Shown here piece after piece: positions 22,381 through 31,107 of a stretch of DNA of 64,000 nucleotides. Made by a program: the position numbers and the translations under genes. The stretch is from Sphaerosporella brunnea. Taxonomy: Eukaryota; Ascomycota; Pezizomycetes; Pezizales; Pyronemataceae. Position 1 is the first letter of the stretch, and each line of letters begins with the position of its first letter. Location of the stretch: NCBI GenBank assembly GCA_008704415.1, contig VXIS01000146.1, positions 44,683-108,682 on the forward strand. The letters run 5' to 3'. The notes beneath the pieces are model-generated. The model saw only the letters and a list, made by a program, of their open reading frames with translations. It searched no databases and was not told the DNA's origin.

Positions 22381-24153
22381 ATGGTCGCGGCTTCCGTGCT
22401 TCTGCTGTTTCTCGCTGCGCTGCTCCCCAAGGCCCTCGGCACGCCATTCCTCTTGCCGCGCGAACCCGCCTCGGTCGTAGACTTGAACAGCAACACGCAA
22501 ACCGCCTACTTCAACAACACGACGCAAACCGCGTGTGTGCGACCCGCGCCGTGGAACCAGATCCTTTCCTTCTTCCTTACGAACTACATAGCACGCATAG
22601 CCACGTACAAGAAAACCTCCGGCTACGAAGGGAACTGGGATTATTTCTACGTCTTTGCGTCGTTGTTTGTACCGTTTATTGGCATTAGTGGGGCTGCGGC
22701 GACGATTGCGCGTGGGAGCCGCTTCTTGGGCCATACGGATGTCGACCGCGCCCTGCTGGCTGAGGCGCTGTGCGTGGTGGTTAGAGAGCCCGGGTGGAGG
22801 CCGGAGAATGGGGAGGTTATTAGAGGCTGCGTGATTGCGGACGGCGACGAGCACGGACGGCGGAAGATGCGGAGGAAGCGAAGGAGGAGAAAGAGGAAGA
22901 CCCGGGGGCCGAGGGAAACGCCGGAGTTGTTGGGGATGTCGGGGGGCCACACGTATGTGCAGGCGGAGGACACGGAGGAGGATACAGAGACGGAGGGCGA
23001 GGTGAACGAGGAGGATTTTCACGGGATTGGGAGGTTCTCGAGCCGCTCTGCTACCTTGGTTATTGGCCCGGCCGGAGTCCAGACTATCGACAGGAAGAAA
23101 TACAAAATTCAAGGTCCGTGCCCCCCCCCCCCCACCTATCCCCGCCACTGCAGGGGACTGACAGAGGGACATGCAGGACATATCTCTCTTCCCCCGTCAT
23201 ATACGCTCGCCAAACTCCCCCCAGGCACAGAATTAATGGCCCTCGCCGTCTCCCGCGCAACAAAGGAGGACATAGTAATCAGCAACTCCTACAACGCGAC
23301 CAAAGCCTTCACAGGCATCGTCCAAATCGTCAGCTCTCTGTACGCCATATACACAGCCTACGGGGACCAAGTGATCCGCTACGGCTACGCAGCCTTCGGC
23401 TTTACCGTGCTCCCCTACACCGTGATGTCGATCCTAAACACAATCGCAAACCTGATCGAAGCCTCATACGATTGCCTCTTCCTGGTGCGGTCAGACGTAA
23501 TGCTCGAAGCCGAGCACCGCGAAGGCGGCGAATTCACGGGTGAAGTCGCAGAACTCGTTCCAGCGACAAAAGACATTGAGATGGCCGCAGCGGGCGTAGA
23601 ATTCGTCGACCTCCTCTTCCGCCGGGGGAAACACGCTCGCTGGAAAGCGATCCAGGTTGATGACGCCGGCAACCCCATCCGCGGCCGCAGAAGCTGGAAC
23701 GTGTACATCCCGCCCCTCGACGGGAGCTATACCGCCGAGTCCGACCCGCGCCCTAAGATCCTCGTCCAGCCAGTCGGGCAGAGCTACGTCTTCAGCAAAG
23801 CATCGCACCGCCGCAGCAAGAAGTTCCGGCAGCGCGCCGTGGCCGTGATAATGGTTCTCTCGCTCGTGGTTCCCTACGCCGTCATCGGCGGCATCAGTAA
23901 ATTTCGCCCCGGACGAAGCGAACCCCGCCAGAGAGTGTTCATGGCCGGCTGGCTAGTCATCGGCCAGATCATTGGCGCGCTGAACTTGGTAGGGCAGACC
24001 ACAAAGGCCAGGAGAAAACTCAGGTGGTGGGCGTGGCTTGAGTGGGCTGTCCTTGGGTTTACGATTATTACGGGCTTTGCGTTCGCGGTGGGTGGCTTTG
24101 TTGAGGCGGGGAGGATGCTCAGGGAGTTTGGGTATTGTATCAAGTTGAACTGA
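22381..24153 (+). CDS. Multi-pass membrane protein of unknown function (left-arm copy)
   Basis: The open frame gives 590 residues. Residues 1-20 form a signal peptide (MVAASVLLLFLAALLPKALG). A lumenal or extracellular segment with Asn-glycosylation sites (NNTTQT) follows, then a span near 90-110. Next is a large hydrophilic insert with a basic cluster (KMRRKRRRRKRKTR, about 162-175) followed by an acidic one (EDTEEDTETEGE). About five further spans fill the C-terminal half. A 63-bp in-frame segment, 23114-23176 (GTCCGT...CATGCAG, containing a run of C), is probably an intron; splicing it gives KIQGHISLPPSY and 569 residues. No family is recognised. It is identical in the right arm. Confidence 0.75.
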   Translation: MVAASVLLLFLAALLPKALGTPFLLPREPASVVDLNSNTQTAYFNNTTQTACVRPAPWNQILSFFLTNYIARIATYKKTSGYEGNWDYFYVFASLFVPFIGISGAAATIARGSRFLGHTDVDRALLAEALCVVVREPGWRPENGEVIRGCVIADGDEHGRRKMRRKRRRRKRKTRGPRETPELLGMSGGHTYVQAEDTEEDTETEGEVNEEDFHGIGRFSSRSATLVIGPAGVQTIDRKKYKIQGPCPPPPTYPRHCRGLTEGHAGHISLPPSYTLAKLPPGTELMALAVSRATKEDIVISNSYNATKAFTGIVQIVSSLYAIYTAYGDQVIRYGYAAFGFTVLPYTVMSILNTIANLIEASYDCLFLVRSDVMLEAEHREGGEFTGEVAELVPATKDIEMAAAGVEFVDLLFRRGKHARWKAIQVDDAGNPIRGRRSWNVYIPPLDGSYTAESDPRPKILVQPVGQSYVFSKASHRRSKKFRQRAVAVIMVLSLVVPYAVIGGISKFRPGRSEPRQRVFMAGWLVIGQIIGALNLVGQTTKARRKLRWWAWLEWAVLGFTIITGFAFAVGGFVEAGRMLREFGYCIKLN

Positions 24154-24911
24154 CGGATAGATGTGGTGGGAAGGGGTGCTGATGATTTATGATGATGATT
24201 TATGGTGATTATTTATGATGAGGATGTGCATGTGTATCTATATGATCTTTGCGGATGTATGATGTGTATGTTTTGTACTTTCTGCTGTATCGCTAGCGTA
24301 GATGTCAATGGATAAATCCAGGTGATTGACCAGCCCCAGTGAGTGGAAGCAATCGATACATCAATTACTGAGCATTCATACATAAGCTAACGGATTCCAG
24401 GAAAGAGCTGTAGACTTCTCGGCGGTTTTCCGCGTCAACATAGGAACCTGGCCTGGTAATCTACCTACTGGCCACTTGGGAGCCGTGTTTGTTTTGAGCA
24501 TTCCCCACGCATCAACGGTGGTGGCTTGGGCTTGGTTTCTTCTGCCGGCGAACTCGGACTCGGATCTTTTGGTCGACCAGTCTCTACTAGATTGTGGGTG
24601 TGGGGGGGGGGGGGGGTAATGCAGGCTGGGAACTAATACACGTTGGAGGCTTTGTTTTGCAATGGTGTACGCCACGAATATGCTTACTGCGTGTATTTCC
24701 AGGTCATCGAGTTATTAAAACGAGGTTGCAGCAGATCCGACGCTCAACGAGGCATGAACAAACGCTCTCCCGCGTTAAGATCACACAAACGCTAGTTTCC
24801 TCCCGCGCCTAATCCCACGCCAGACGCCGAGACATCACTAAACTCCCTCAAGCCACGACACCGATAGGAAGCACAAACGCCCACAGCTTCCCCTTTCCCA
24901 ATGATGCTATC
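24154..24911. other. Intergenic region with low-complexity tracts
   Basis: An imperfect GATGATTTAT repeat follows the membrane-protein stop (24178-24222). A run of about 15 G at 24602-24616 is absent from the right arm. No gene is supported. Confidence 0.4.
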
Positions 24912-25310
24912 CAGCGTTCTCAACAGCCAGCCCGCCCGGCCGGCTGCGTTGGGCGGATGTGGGCTGATTAAAAAGCCCGGCTGCGAAAATCGTGGGCTGG
25001 CTGTTTGGGCTGCGGCCCGCGACGAAGACCAACATGACGACAAATAAGACCACCATGATATCAACGACTGCTATGGAATGAAAAGTACACAAAGATGTTC
25101 GCCGTGGAAAATGACGACTAGGAGGGAACCAATAGATAGGAGTTTGCAATAATATTACAGATCTGATAAGTTTATCGGCGCCGATTGAACCCCGCCACTC
25201 GCAGTGGCCGGTCTTCACAGGAGATCACTCAGAGCCCGACAGCGGGCTGAGCCGTTTGGGCTGATGCAAAAAGCCCGCCCGGCTGTTTCGGCTGGCTACC
25301 GAGAACACTG
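24912..25310. mobile_element. 399-bp hAT-like MITE (left-arm copy)
   Basis: The left end is CAGCGTTCTCAACAGCCAGC and the right end is CGGCTGGCTACCGAGAACACTG over its last bases. GGGCTG/CAGCCC-rich blocks flank a unique AT-richer middle. It is of the same family as 9183-9530 by ends and interior. No matching 8-bp duplication is visible (ATGCTATC against AACACCAT), so the flanks have changed since insertion. Confidence 0.7.
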
Positions 25311-25420
25311 AACACCATACCCGCGTGTTCCATTACCACTTGTAATGTTAATAGAACGACCAATTCAAATACTCAGTTTAATTCGCTAAAACACCTCATA
25401 CTACGGCCAGTAGGGGGGGG

Positions 25421-25427
25421 TATAAGT
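25421..25427 (+). promoter_or_regulatory. TATA-like element upstream of the Cys-rich gene
   Basis: TATAAGT lies after a run of G, 73 bp before the start codon at 25500. Confidence 0.4.
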
Positions 25428-25499
25428 ACCCCACAAATCCTCCAATCTCCGACATACACATCAACACATACCGCCGTAACCATATCACAAAAACAAAAC

Positions 25500-25718
25500 A
25501 TGTGCCTCGCCAACCACACCACACTCAACGGCTACCAAGGCCGCGACACACGGTTACAACGCACGCAGTGGACTTGTTGTCAATGCAAATTCGGCGGCAA
25601 CTTTATATCAGAAAACTTTACGGAACTACCGCAGTGTGGAGGTTGTGGGGGCAAGATGTGTCCTTGCCGGTCGTGCGAAGAAACCTTCGATGGTCAGCGA
25701 GTTTCGAAGAGGAACTAG
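25500..25718 (+). CDS. Small Cys-rich zinc-binding-like protein (left-arm copy)
   Basis: The frame encodes 72 residues with a TATA-like box upstream and an A-rich leader (CAAAAACAAAACATG). The core is WTCCQCKFGGNF, then about 13 residues, then CGGCGGKMCPCRSCEE. The paired CxC and CxxC motifs suggest a zinc ribbon or similar metal site, of the kind found in small fungal proteins with a W-x-CC-x-C start and a C-x-x-C end. It is probably intracellular, with no signal peptide. The right-arm copy (53393-53611) is broken by several indels. Function is unknown. Confidence 0.55.
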   Translation: MCLANHTTLNGYQGRDTRLQRTQWTCCQCKFGGNFISENFTELPQCGGCGGKMCPCRSCEETFDGQRVSKRN

Positions 25719-25904
25719 AGTGGAGACGTGAATCTGAATGTTTCCGGTGTTTCCTTTGTTTTTCTGTTTCCGTTTACCGTAGTACTTTTTCCTGTTGTTT
25801 TTTTCCCACGCAGCGGCGGCTGTATATAAAAATTTGACGCTCACCCTCCGGCGTGAGAGTAAATAAAGCTTCATTTTTTCGTTTGAAAAACCTCTGACAA
25901 CCTC

Positions 25905-26184
25905 ATCGTTCAATACACTCATGCATCACACACGAACAGGGCTCTAGCCCCCCCGCTGGCGGACCAGTCCCGAGCGTCAACAGTATTCTCGGCGGGAATT
26001 TTGCGTCGGCAGGAATCCCTTGACCGCTAATGCACCATCCATACCCGGGCACAAAGTCACGCGGCGGCCACATCAATGCCCTGCGGTCCTCCTGCTCCGA
26101 CGGCAGCATTGCCCCGCAAGGTATATTACTTCCATAGCGGTCGCGGGTATTTGGAAACTTCCAGCCCGAGGTGACAAAGAACAT
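25905..26184 (-). pseudogene. Antisense fragment of the downstream 650-residue gene
   Basis: On the minus strand the frame from 26184 reads MFFVTSGWKFPNTRDRYGSN and continues almost identically to residues about 234-325 of the protein encoded at 27638-29590. Homology covers about 260 bp (28339-28599) with a few substitutions and small indels, then stops abruptly on both sides. It has no promoter or start of its own and lies in opposite orientation to its parent, about 2.2 kb upstream of the matching exon. It is a recent partial duplication. Confidence 0.88.
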
Positions 26185-26254
26185 AGTACGATGGTGTGTG
26201 TCTATGTTGGCGCACCACTACAACAGATACGCAGTGCCAGCACTCGGTCAACAC

Positions 26255-26844
26255 TAGGGGTTGATAATTGCCATTTACACTCATAACTTGTACCACACAT
26301 GTCATTCATTTCTGAACGCAGTATGAAGCCAGCCGCAAAACTATACTGAAAAAAAAAAAAAAAAAGTTGCGCCTAGAAGTCCATACCGAGTGATATCTGT
26401 GATATCTGTGATTTTGTGATTTTGGGACTTTCCTCGGCGTTAAATAATACTGGCACTCCTCCCCATGGTTTTCTAGGGGCCTTTCTCTGATAGATAGGAG
26501 CGCCCGCCTCAAGCAAGGATTTATACCTCTGTAATATATAATGGGTGACTTCCCGTCGCTCTATAGCGGCCAAATAGATCGATGTTCTATGCAACAAACA
26601 ACCGTCTATACGTGCTGTGTAGATGAATAGAACAAGGGATGGAGATCCTCCTGTCTATAGCAACGGTCTGTTGGCGGCGATAGAATGCCAAAATCAGGTC
26701 GAAACTTCCAATCCAGCGGATAGGTGATTGTTGTATTCGGTCCCAATAGGGCGACGGGAAGTCACCCAATATAGAGTGAAACTTTACCATACCTTAAGTC
26801 CCTACCCGGCACGTACGCAATTGAACCGTAATTATCGACCCCTA
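26255..26844. mobile_element. 590-bp TA-flanked element carrying a nested MITE
   Basis: The outer ends are TAGGGGTTGATAATTGCC on the left and the inverted CCGTAATTATCGACCCCTA on the right (19-20 bp, two or three mismatches), flanked by TA. It contains a run of about 17 A (26350-26366), which is shorter in the right arm. It contains the inner inverted pair at 26537-26773. No coding capacity is evident. Confidence 0.6.
26537..26773. mobile_element. 237-bp inner MITE with ATGGGTGACTTCCCGTCGC ends
   Basis: TATAATGGGTGACTTCCCGT on the left is answered by the inverted ACGGGAAGTCACCCAATATA on the right, with the arms continuing through CGC and CTAT. It sits inside the 590-bp element, so it either inserted later or is part of the same composite. 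Confidence 0.6.
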
Positions 26845-26869
26845 GGATCCAGCATAGTAATGGCATCCA

Positions 26870-27360
26870 AAAAGGCATGGAAACTATTCTACGGGAGCGA
26901 GGATTGTGGCCTGCCGAAGGGTTACACATTCAGTGCACTATCCCCAACCCGAAGCCTGGTGGAAAGTCAAAGCGGGTCCTAAATCCTGAGTGCCTCCGTC
27001 CAACGGATGGACGACGGTTGTACCCCTTCATTGCTAATCAGCAAGCACTAACTTTATTGCTGCAGGTGCTGTGCTCGTGCGGTTCTTTCTTCGCAGCCTG
27101 ATTTTTTGGCGCAGAAAAGCCGCCTTGAGGAGGCTGTTGAGCGTGCAGGACACATAGCAGTGTTCTATCCAAAGTTTCACTGTGAACTAAATTGGATAGA
27201 GTATTATTGGGGCGCTGCAAAGCGCTATACTCGTAAGCACTGCACCTACACACTGGCTGGTCTCTATGATGTGGTTCCGAAGGCCTTGGAGTCCGTTCCA
27301 GATTTATTGATCTGGAAGTTTTGGAACCGGACGCAGCGCATAATGCAGGTAATTTTTTCA
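26870..27360 (+). pseudogene. IS630/Tc1-like transposase remnant
   Basis: Two frames together give the C-terminal half of a DDE_3-type fungal transposase. First comes TILRERGLWPAEGLHIQC with a PGGKSKRVLNPEC segment (26877-27000). Then, after a frameshift region around 27020-27105, RLEEAVERAGHIAVFYPKF leads into HCELNWIEYYWGAAKRYTR and VPKALESVP (27116-27320). The LNxIE glutamate would be the third catalytic acid. The N-terminus is missing. It lies directly upstream of the next gene, so transposon sequence may form part of that gene's promoter. Confidence 0.72.
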
Positions 27361-27637
27361 CTTTCCTTGCCAGCGCTCCCCCGTCAGCGCTCCCCCGTCA
27401 GCGGGCGGCGAATTTGGTGAGGTCGGCTGTTGCCATGCTCGGGATCGACGGGTTTTGGTTTCTGAGGGGGAAATTTGATGGGGTCGGCTGTTGCTGTACT
27501 CGTACTCATAAGTCGTATCTTCTTACACCCAGGTTCTTGACTGCTACATAAATTTTTTTGAGTTGATGACGTCAGCGATCAGGTTTGTTCTAAACATCTT
27601 CTCATCAGCCGCATCTAGAGTAACTCAAATCTCCACA

Positions 27638-29590
27638 ATGCTTCGGACGCACCTCCGCCCCGCCACACGCCTCCTCCTCCTCCGCCGCTTCAAATCGACC
27701 TCCCAGCCCGCCGCCACCTCCCCCGCAAAACCCAATACACCAGAACCCAATGAGCCCAATGCGCCAGAATACGAACCCATACACCACCCAGTGGCGACCA
27801 CCTCCACCGCCCCAATAACCGAAACGCACGAAGTGGAAGACCGAAAAGGCCTCTGCATCCAGATCCAATACCGCAAAAACGCGTCGAGCAAAACGCCAAC
27901 AATCCTGCGACTCCCGCACGTAGACGATGCGCCCCCCGCTCCGGAAAGCGCAATTGTCATCAAGCCGCTGTGGGGTGTCGAAAAACTCTCCGAGCCGCCT
28001 AGCGAAGATCCTCTCGAAGTCCGGCCCACGCCGTTCCCCTCAGTTCTCCACGATGTGATCGCCTCCCTCCACGCCGTCCGCGCGCTTTTCCCCGATTCCC
28101 AAACTGGCCTCTTGGCTGCAGGATACCCGGGTGCATGGGCGCTTTCGGCCGCGCTGTCGGAAGGCCGCGCGCACGTGTCCGCGGTTGCAGTGGACGCGCC
28201 GGTGGTAGATCTCATCTCGGAGGGACGAGCGAAATACGACACCTTCCTGCAGCGGTGGCTGTTCTCGTCCAAAATCCGACAGCTATACGGCGATGATCCG
28301 GCGCTATATTGGACGGACAAGTTCGCTTCTCCGCTGATGTTCTTTGTCACCTCGGGCTGGAAGTTTCCAAATATCCGCGACCGCTATGGAAGTAATATAC
28401 CTTGCGGGGCAATGCTGCCGTCGGAGCAGGAGGACCGCAGGGCATTGATGTGGCCGCCGCGTGACTTTGTGCCCGGGTATGGATGGTGCATTAGCGGTCA
28501 AGGGATTCCTGCCGACGCAAAATTCCCGCCGAGAATACTGTTGACGCTCGGGACTGGTCCGCAAGCGGGGGCTAGAGCCCTGTTCGTACACTATGCTAGA
28601 CGCCGGTATACTGGGCTTCTACAGAAGCAGGTCGAGGTTGGAGTGCTTAAAGTAGGCCTTCATCGCACAGTCCTCGGGGAATGGTTGGAGCAGACGCTTC
28701 GAGGCAACTTGGAAACGGGCGAGATTTTGGAAAGGGGCTCTGTGGACCAGGTATTACAGCAGCGACAGCAGGGGACGCTGCGGAGCATAATAGGCGGGAG
28801 TTTAGAATTGGATGAGAATGATGTGGATCTCGGGACGGAAGCCACCACGCAGATCATGCCGGAGGTGAAGGAACAAGAAGAAGAAACCGAGACGATCCCG
28901 TCGGTCGAGGAGCTGCTGAGGATGGACAGCATCAAAGGGAACACCAAAATCTCGAGGCTGTTGGCAGAGAATGCAGCACCGGATGAGGATGTTGAGATGT
29001 GGAGGGAAACGGTCGAGAAGTTTCAATCGAAGCTGAGTTCTCCTTCTCATCCGCCATCATCATTCACTCCATCGAAGCCAAGTTCTCCTCCTCCACCGGC
29101 ATTATCCACTGCGTTGAAGCGGCGTCCTCCACCCTCTACTCCTCCACCGGCATCATTCACTCCATCGAAGCCAAGTTCTCCTCCTCCACCGTCATCATCC
29201 ACTGCGTTGAAGCGGCGTCCTCCTCCCTCTACTCCTCCACCGGCATTATCCACTGCGTTGAAGCGGCGTTCTCCACCCTCTACTCCTCCACCGGCATCAT
29301 TCACTCCATCGAAGCCAAGTTCTCCTCCTCCACCGTCATCATCCACTGCGTTGAAGCGGCGTCCTCCTCCCTCTACTCCTCCACCGGCATTATCCACCGC
29401 GTTGAAGCGGCGTCCTCCACCCTCTACTCCTCCACCGGCATCATTCACTCCATCGAAGCCAAGTTCTCCTCCTCCACCGTCATCATCCACCGCGTTGAAG
29501 CGGCGTCCTCCACCCTCTACTCCTCCACCGGCATTATCCATCGAAACAAGCTTCTTTTCCCCCTGGTCTAAGATGGATAGAAAGGCTTAA
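27638..29590 (+). CDS. Presequence-bearing protein with Pro-rich repeat tail, function unknown (left-arm copy)
   Basis: The frame gives 650 residues from the ATG at 27638 (context ACAATG). An upstream in-frame ATG at 27563 lies in transposon-flanking DNA and is less likely. Residues 1-22 (MLRTHLRPATRLLLLRRFKS) look like a mitochondrial presequence. The middle, about 60-350, is globular, with GLLAAGYPGAWALSAAL and WPPRDFVPGYGWCISGQG, and could be an alpha/beta-type fold, but I recognise no catalytic motif. An acidic, helical region follows (about 395-465). The last 170 residues are repeats rich in Pro and Ser alternating with TALKRRPPPSTPPPA. A fragment of this gene lies in antisense at 25905-26184. 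The right-arm copy is shattered by indels. Confidence 0.7.
   Translation: MLRTHLRPATRLLLLRRFKSTSQPAATSPAKPNTPEPNEPNAPEYEPIHHPVATTSTAPITETHEVEDRKGLCIQIQYRKNASSKTPTILRLPHVDDAPPAPESAIVIKPLWGVEKLSEPPSEDPLEVRPTPFPSVLHDVIASLHAVRALFPDSQTGLLAAGYPGAWALSAALSEGRAHVSAVAVDAPVVDLISEGRAKYDTFLQRWLFSSKIRQLYGDDPALYWTDKFASPLMFFVTSGWKFPNIRDRYGSNIPCGAMLPSEQEDRRALMWPPRDFVPGYGWCISGQGIPADAKFPPRILLTLGTGPQAGARALFVHYARRRYTGLLQKQVEVGVLKVGLHRTVLGEWLEQTLRGNLETGEILERGSVDQVLQQRQQGTLRSIIGGSLELDENDVDLGTEATTQIMPEVKEQEEETETIPSVEELLRMDSIKGNTKISRLLAENAAPDEDVEMWRETVEKFQSKLSSPSHPPSSFTPSKPSSPPPPALSTALKRRPPPSTPPPASFTPSKPSSPPPPSSSTALKRRPPPSTPPPALSTALKRRSPPSTPPPASFTPSKPSSPPPPSSSTALKRRPPPSTPPPALSTALKRRPPPSTPPPASFTPSKPSSPPPPSSSTALKRRPPPSTPPPALSIETSFFSPWSKMDRKA
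29040..29560 (+). repeat. Coding tandem repeat, 141-bp higher-order unit
   Basis: Modules of the type TCATTCACTCCATCGAAGCC and GCGTTGAAGCGGCGTCCTCC alternate, giving a 47-residue unit repeated about three and a half times. The array is free of stops in the coding frame, in a second plus-strand frame and in a minus-strand frame. Confidence 0.85.
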
Positions 29591-29642
29591 AATGAACTAC
29601 TATTAAGAACCAACGCTTTCTTGTACAACACTTGTGAATACT

Positions 29643-30086
29643 TTATACCGTGACCTCACCCAAGCTTGCATCCACCCACGCCATCGTCCCCTCCATCGCC
29701 GCCCTCACAATCCACACCGGCCACGAAAATACCACCGCCCCCAGCACCATCGCCGCCACCAAATACCCCGCACAAGCCGTCACAAGCAGCAACACGCCCA
29801 GCGGATGCAGCAGGAACGCCAGTAAAGCCACAAACACGCTGTGAGCAACATACACCACAAATCTTAGTACAATAACGAGGAGTGTGTATTCAATGTAGTC
29901 ACCGACGGCGTAGATGGTCTCGGCGAGGATGTAGGGGACGAGGTTGACATTGTAGCGGAGGACGACACAAATGTTGTGGAGCTCGTTCAGTAGCTGTGGT
30001 ATGTTGTCGCCATATACGTCGTAGAGAAAGGCGGCGGTGACAAGGATCGCTGAGAAGTAGAGGAAAATGGCTGAGTCAGAGAGCAT
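29643..30086 (-). CDS. Small multi-span membrane protein (left-arm copy)
   Basis: The frame encodes 147 residues starting MLSDSAIFLYFSAILVTAAF, with three to four hydrophobic spans: about 7-23, 75-100 and 105-135. A conserved-looking NVNLVPYILAETIYAVGDY loop separates the first and second. The start is the first Met shared by both arms. In this arm the frame is also open 30 codons further upstream through a run of about 16 C (minus strand) that the right arm lacks, so the longer N-terminus is not trusted. No family is recognised. It is convergent with the repeat-tail gene (53 bp apart). Confidence 0.62.
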   Translation of the reverse strand: MLSDSAIFLYFSAILVTAAFLYDVYGDNIPQLLNELHNICVVLRYNVNLVPYILAETIYAVGDYIEYTLLVIVLRFVVYVAHSVFVALLAFLLHPLGVLLLVTACAGYLVAAMVLGAVVFSWPVWIVRAAMEGTMAWVDASLGEVTV

Positions 30087-30485
30087 TTTTTTTTGGGGGG
30101 GGGGGGGGGGCTTGTTGTGATGGGTGGACGGATGGAGGGGAGGCCGAGGGAAGGGGTTTGTAGAGCGGCTGTTCAAGTTGTATAGTGTTCGCGAGGTGAA
30201 GGAATTACAATGGAGTGTGACAGAGGTCGATATCCACCGCTGCGATTATGTGTATATACTACCTCAGCTTCCAAAGAACGACGCGGGTACAGCGATGTCT
30301 GTATTCTTTCTCTATCTCTCTAATTTGAGGATCTGTTGGCTGTGGAAAAAGAAAGAGTCGAGGGTGATAAAAGCGTGATTTTAGAACTGGCAGTGACAGG
30401 TTTTTTTCTCTTGAAACACTCAGAAACAGTGCCTTAATGACGGTGCAAACCTGTCAGGTATCATCATCTGGTGACTGTACCAGCC

Positions 30486-31107
30486 TCAAGTAGAGCGGCG
30501 GCGTGAAGGCCTCCAATATGCAATGCCTGATATACCCCCAAAAAATAAATAATCCTGCGTGTAGCTCGTGAAGCTATCCCTACTCCGCAGCCTCCCTATC
30601 CACCTCCGAACATCCCTAATAACCTCGCTCCCATGCGGCATTCCCAGCTCGTCAATCTCAGCCCTTCTTGCTCGCCAACTCCCGCGCAGGCGTTGGCGCG
30701 CAGCTCTGCCCTACTGCGCAGCCTCAACTAAGTCCTCGCCCGCACATTCCTCAGCGCATCGAGGCGGCCCCTCGGCAGGAACTCTTCCCGAGGGGCTCGG
30801 GTTACCGATTGCAGCGAGGCCGAGTGCGCGAGGCTCCTCCGGTTGTGCTCGGCGATTTTTGTGCGCGAGGTGCTGCTGCATGTAGACATGGCGCGAGGGG
30901 TGCTGGATTTCGAAGCGAAGCGCCGGCCGGTGGAGCCATTGTTGGGGTTGCTGGTGATGATGACGACGAGGTTGTGGTGGTGGTCGACGTCATACCAGCG
31001 CTGAAGATGAGGAGTTCAGAGGGCGTTTGATGTAATCCCCGCCACGTTGTTGTTGTCCACACCCGTCGCCGTGTGGCGGAAAGCAGGAAATTGCCCCAGT
31101 TCGTCAC
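30486..31107 (-). other. Possible coding region, gene model unresolved
   Basis: On the minus strand a 74-codon open stretch (30710-30486) reads with protein-like texture (AEIDELGMPHGSEVIRDVRR followed by WIGRLRSRD). Upstream, two other frames also look coding: one with NLVVIITSNPNNGSTG, and one with RPALRFEIQHPSRHVYMQQH. A GTAACC...GCAGTAG intron between about 30800 and 30711 would join the first two, but I cannot settle the exon structure. The GC-rich composition leaves all frames open, which may mislead. Confidence 0.25.

Noticed and set aside
29047..29541. Gly-rich minus-strand protein of 164 residues
   Set aside because: Antisense reading of the Pro-rich repeat array; explained by repeat composition.
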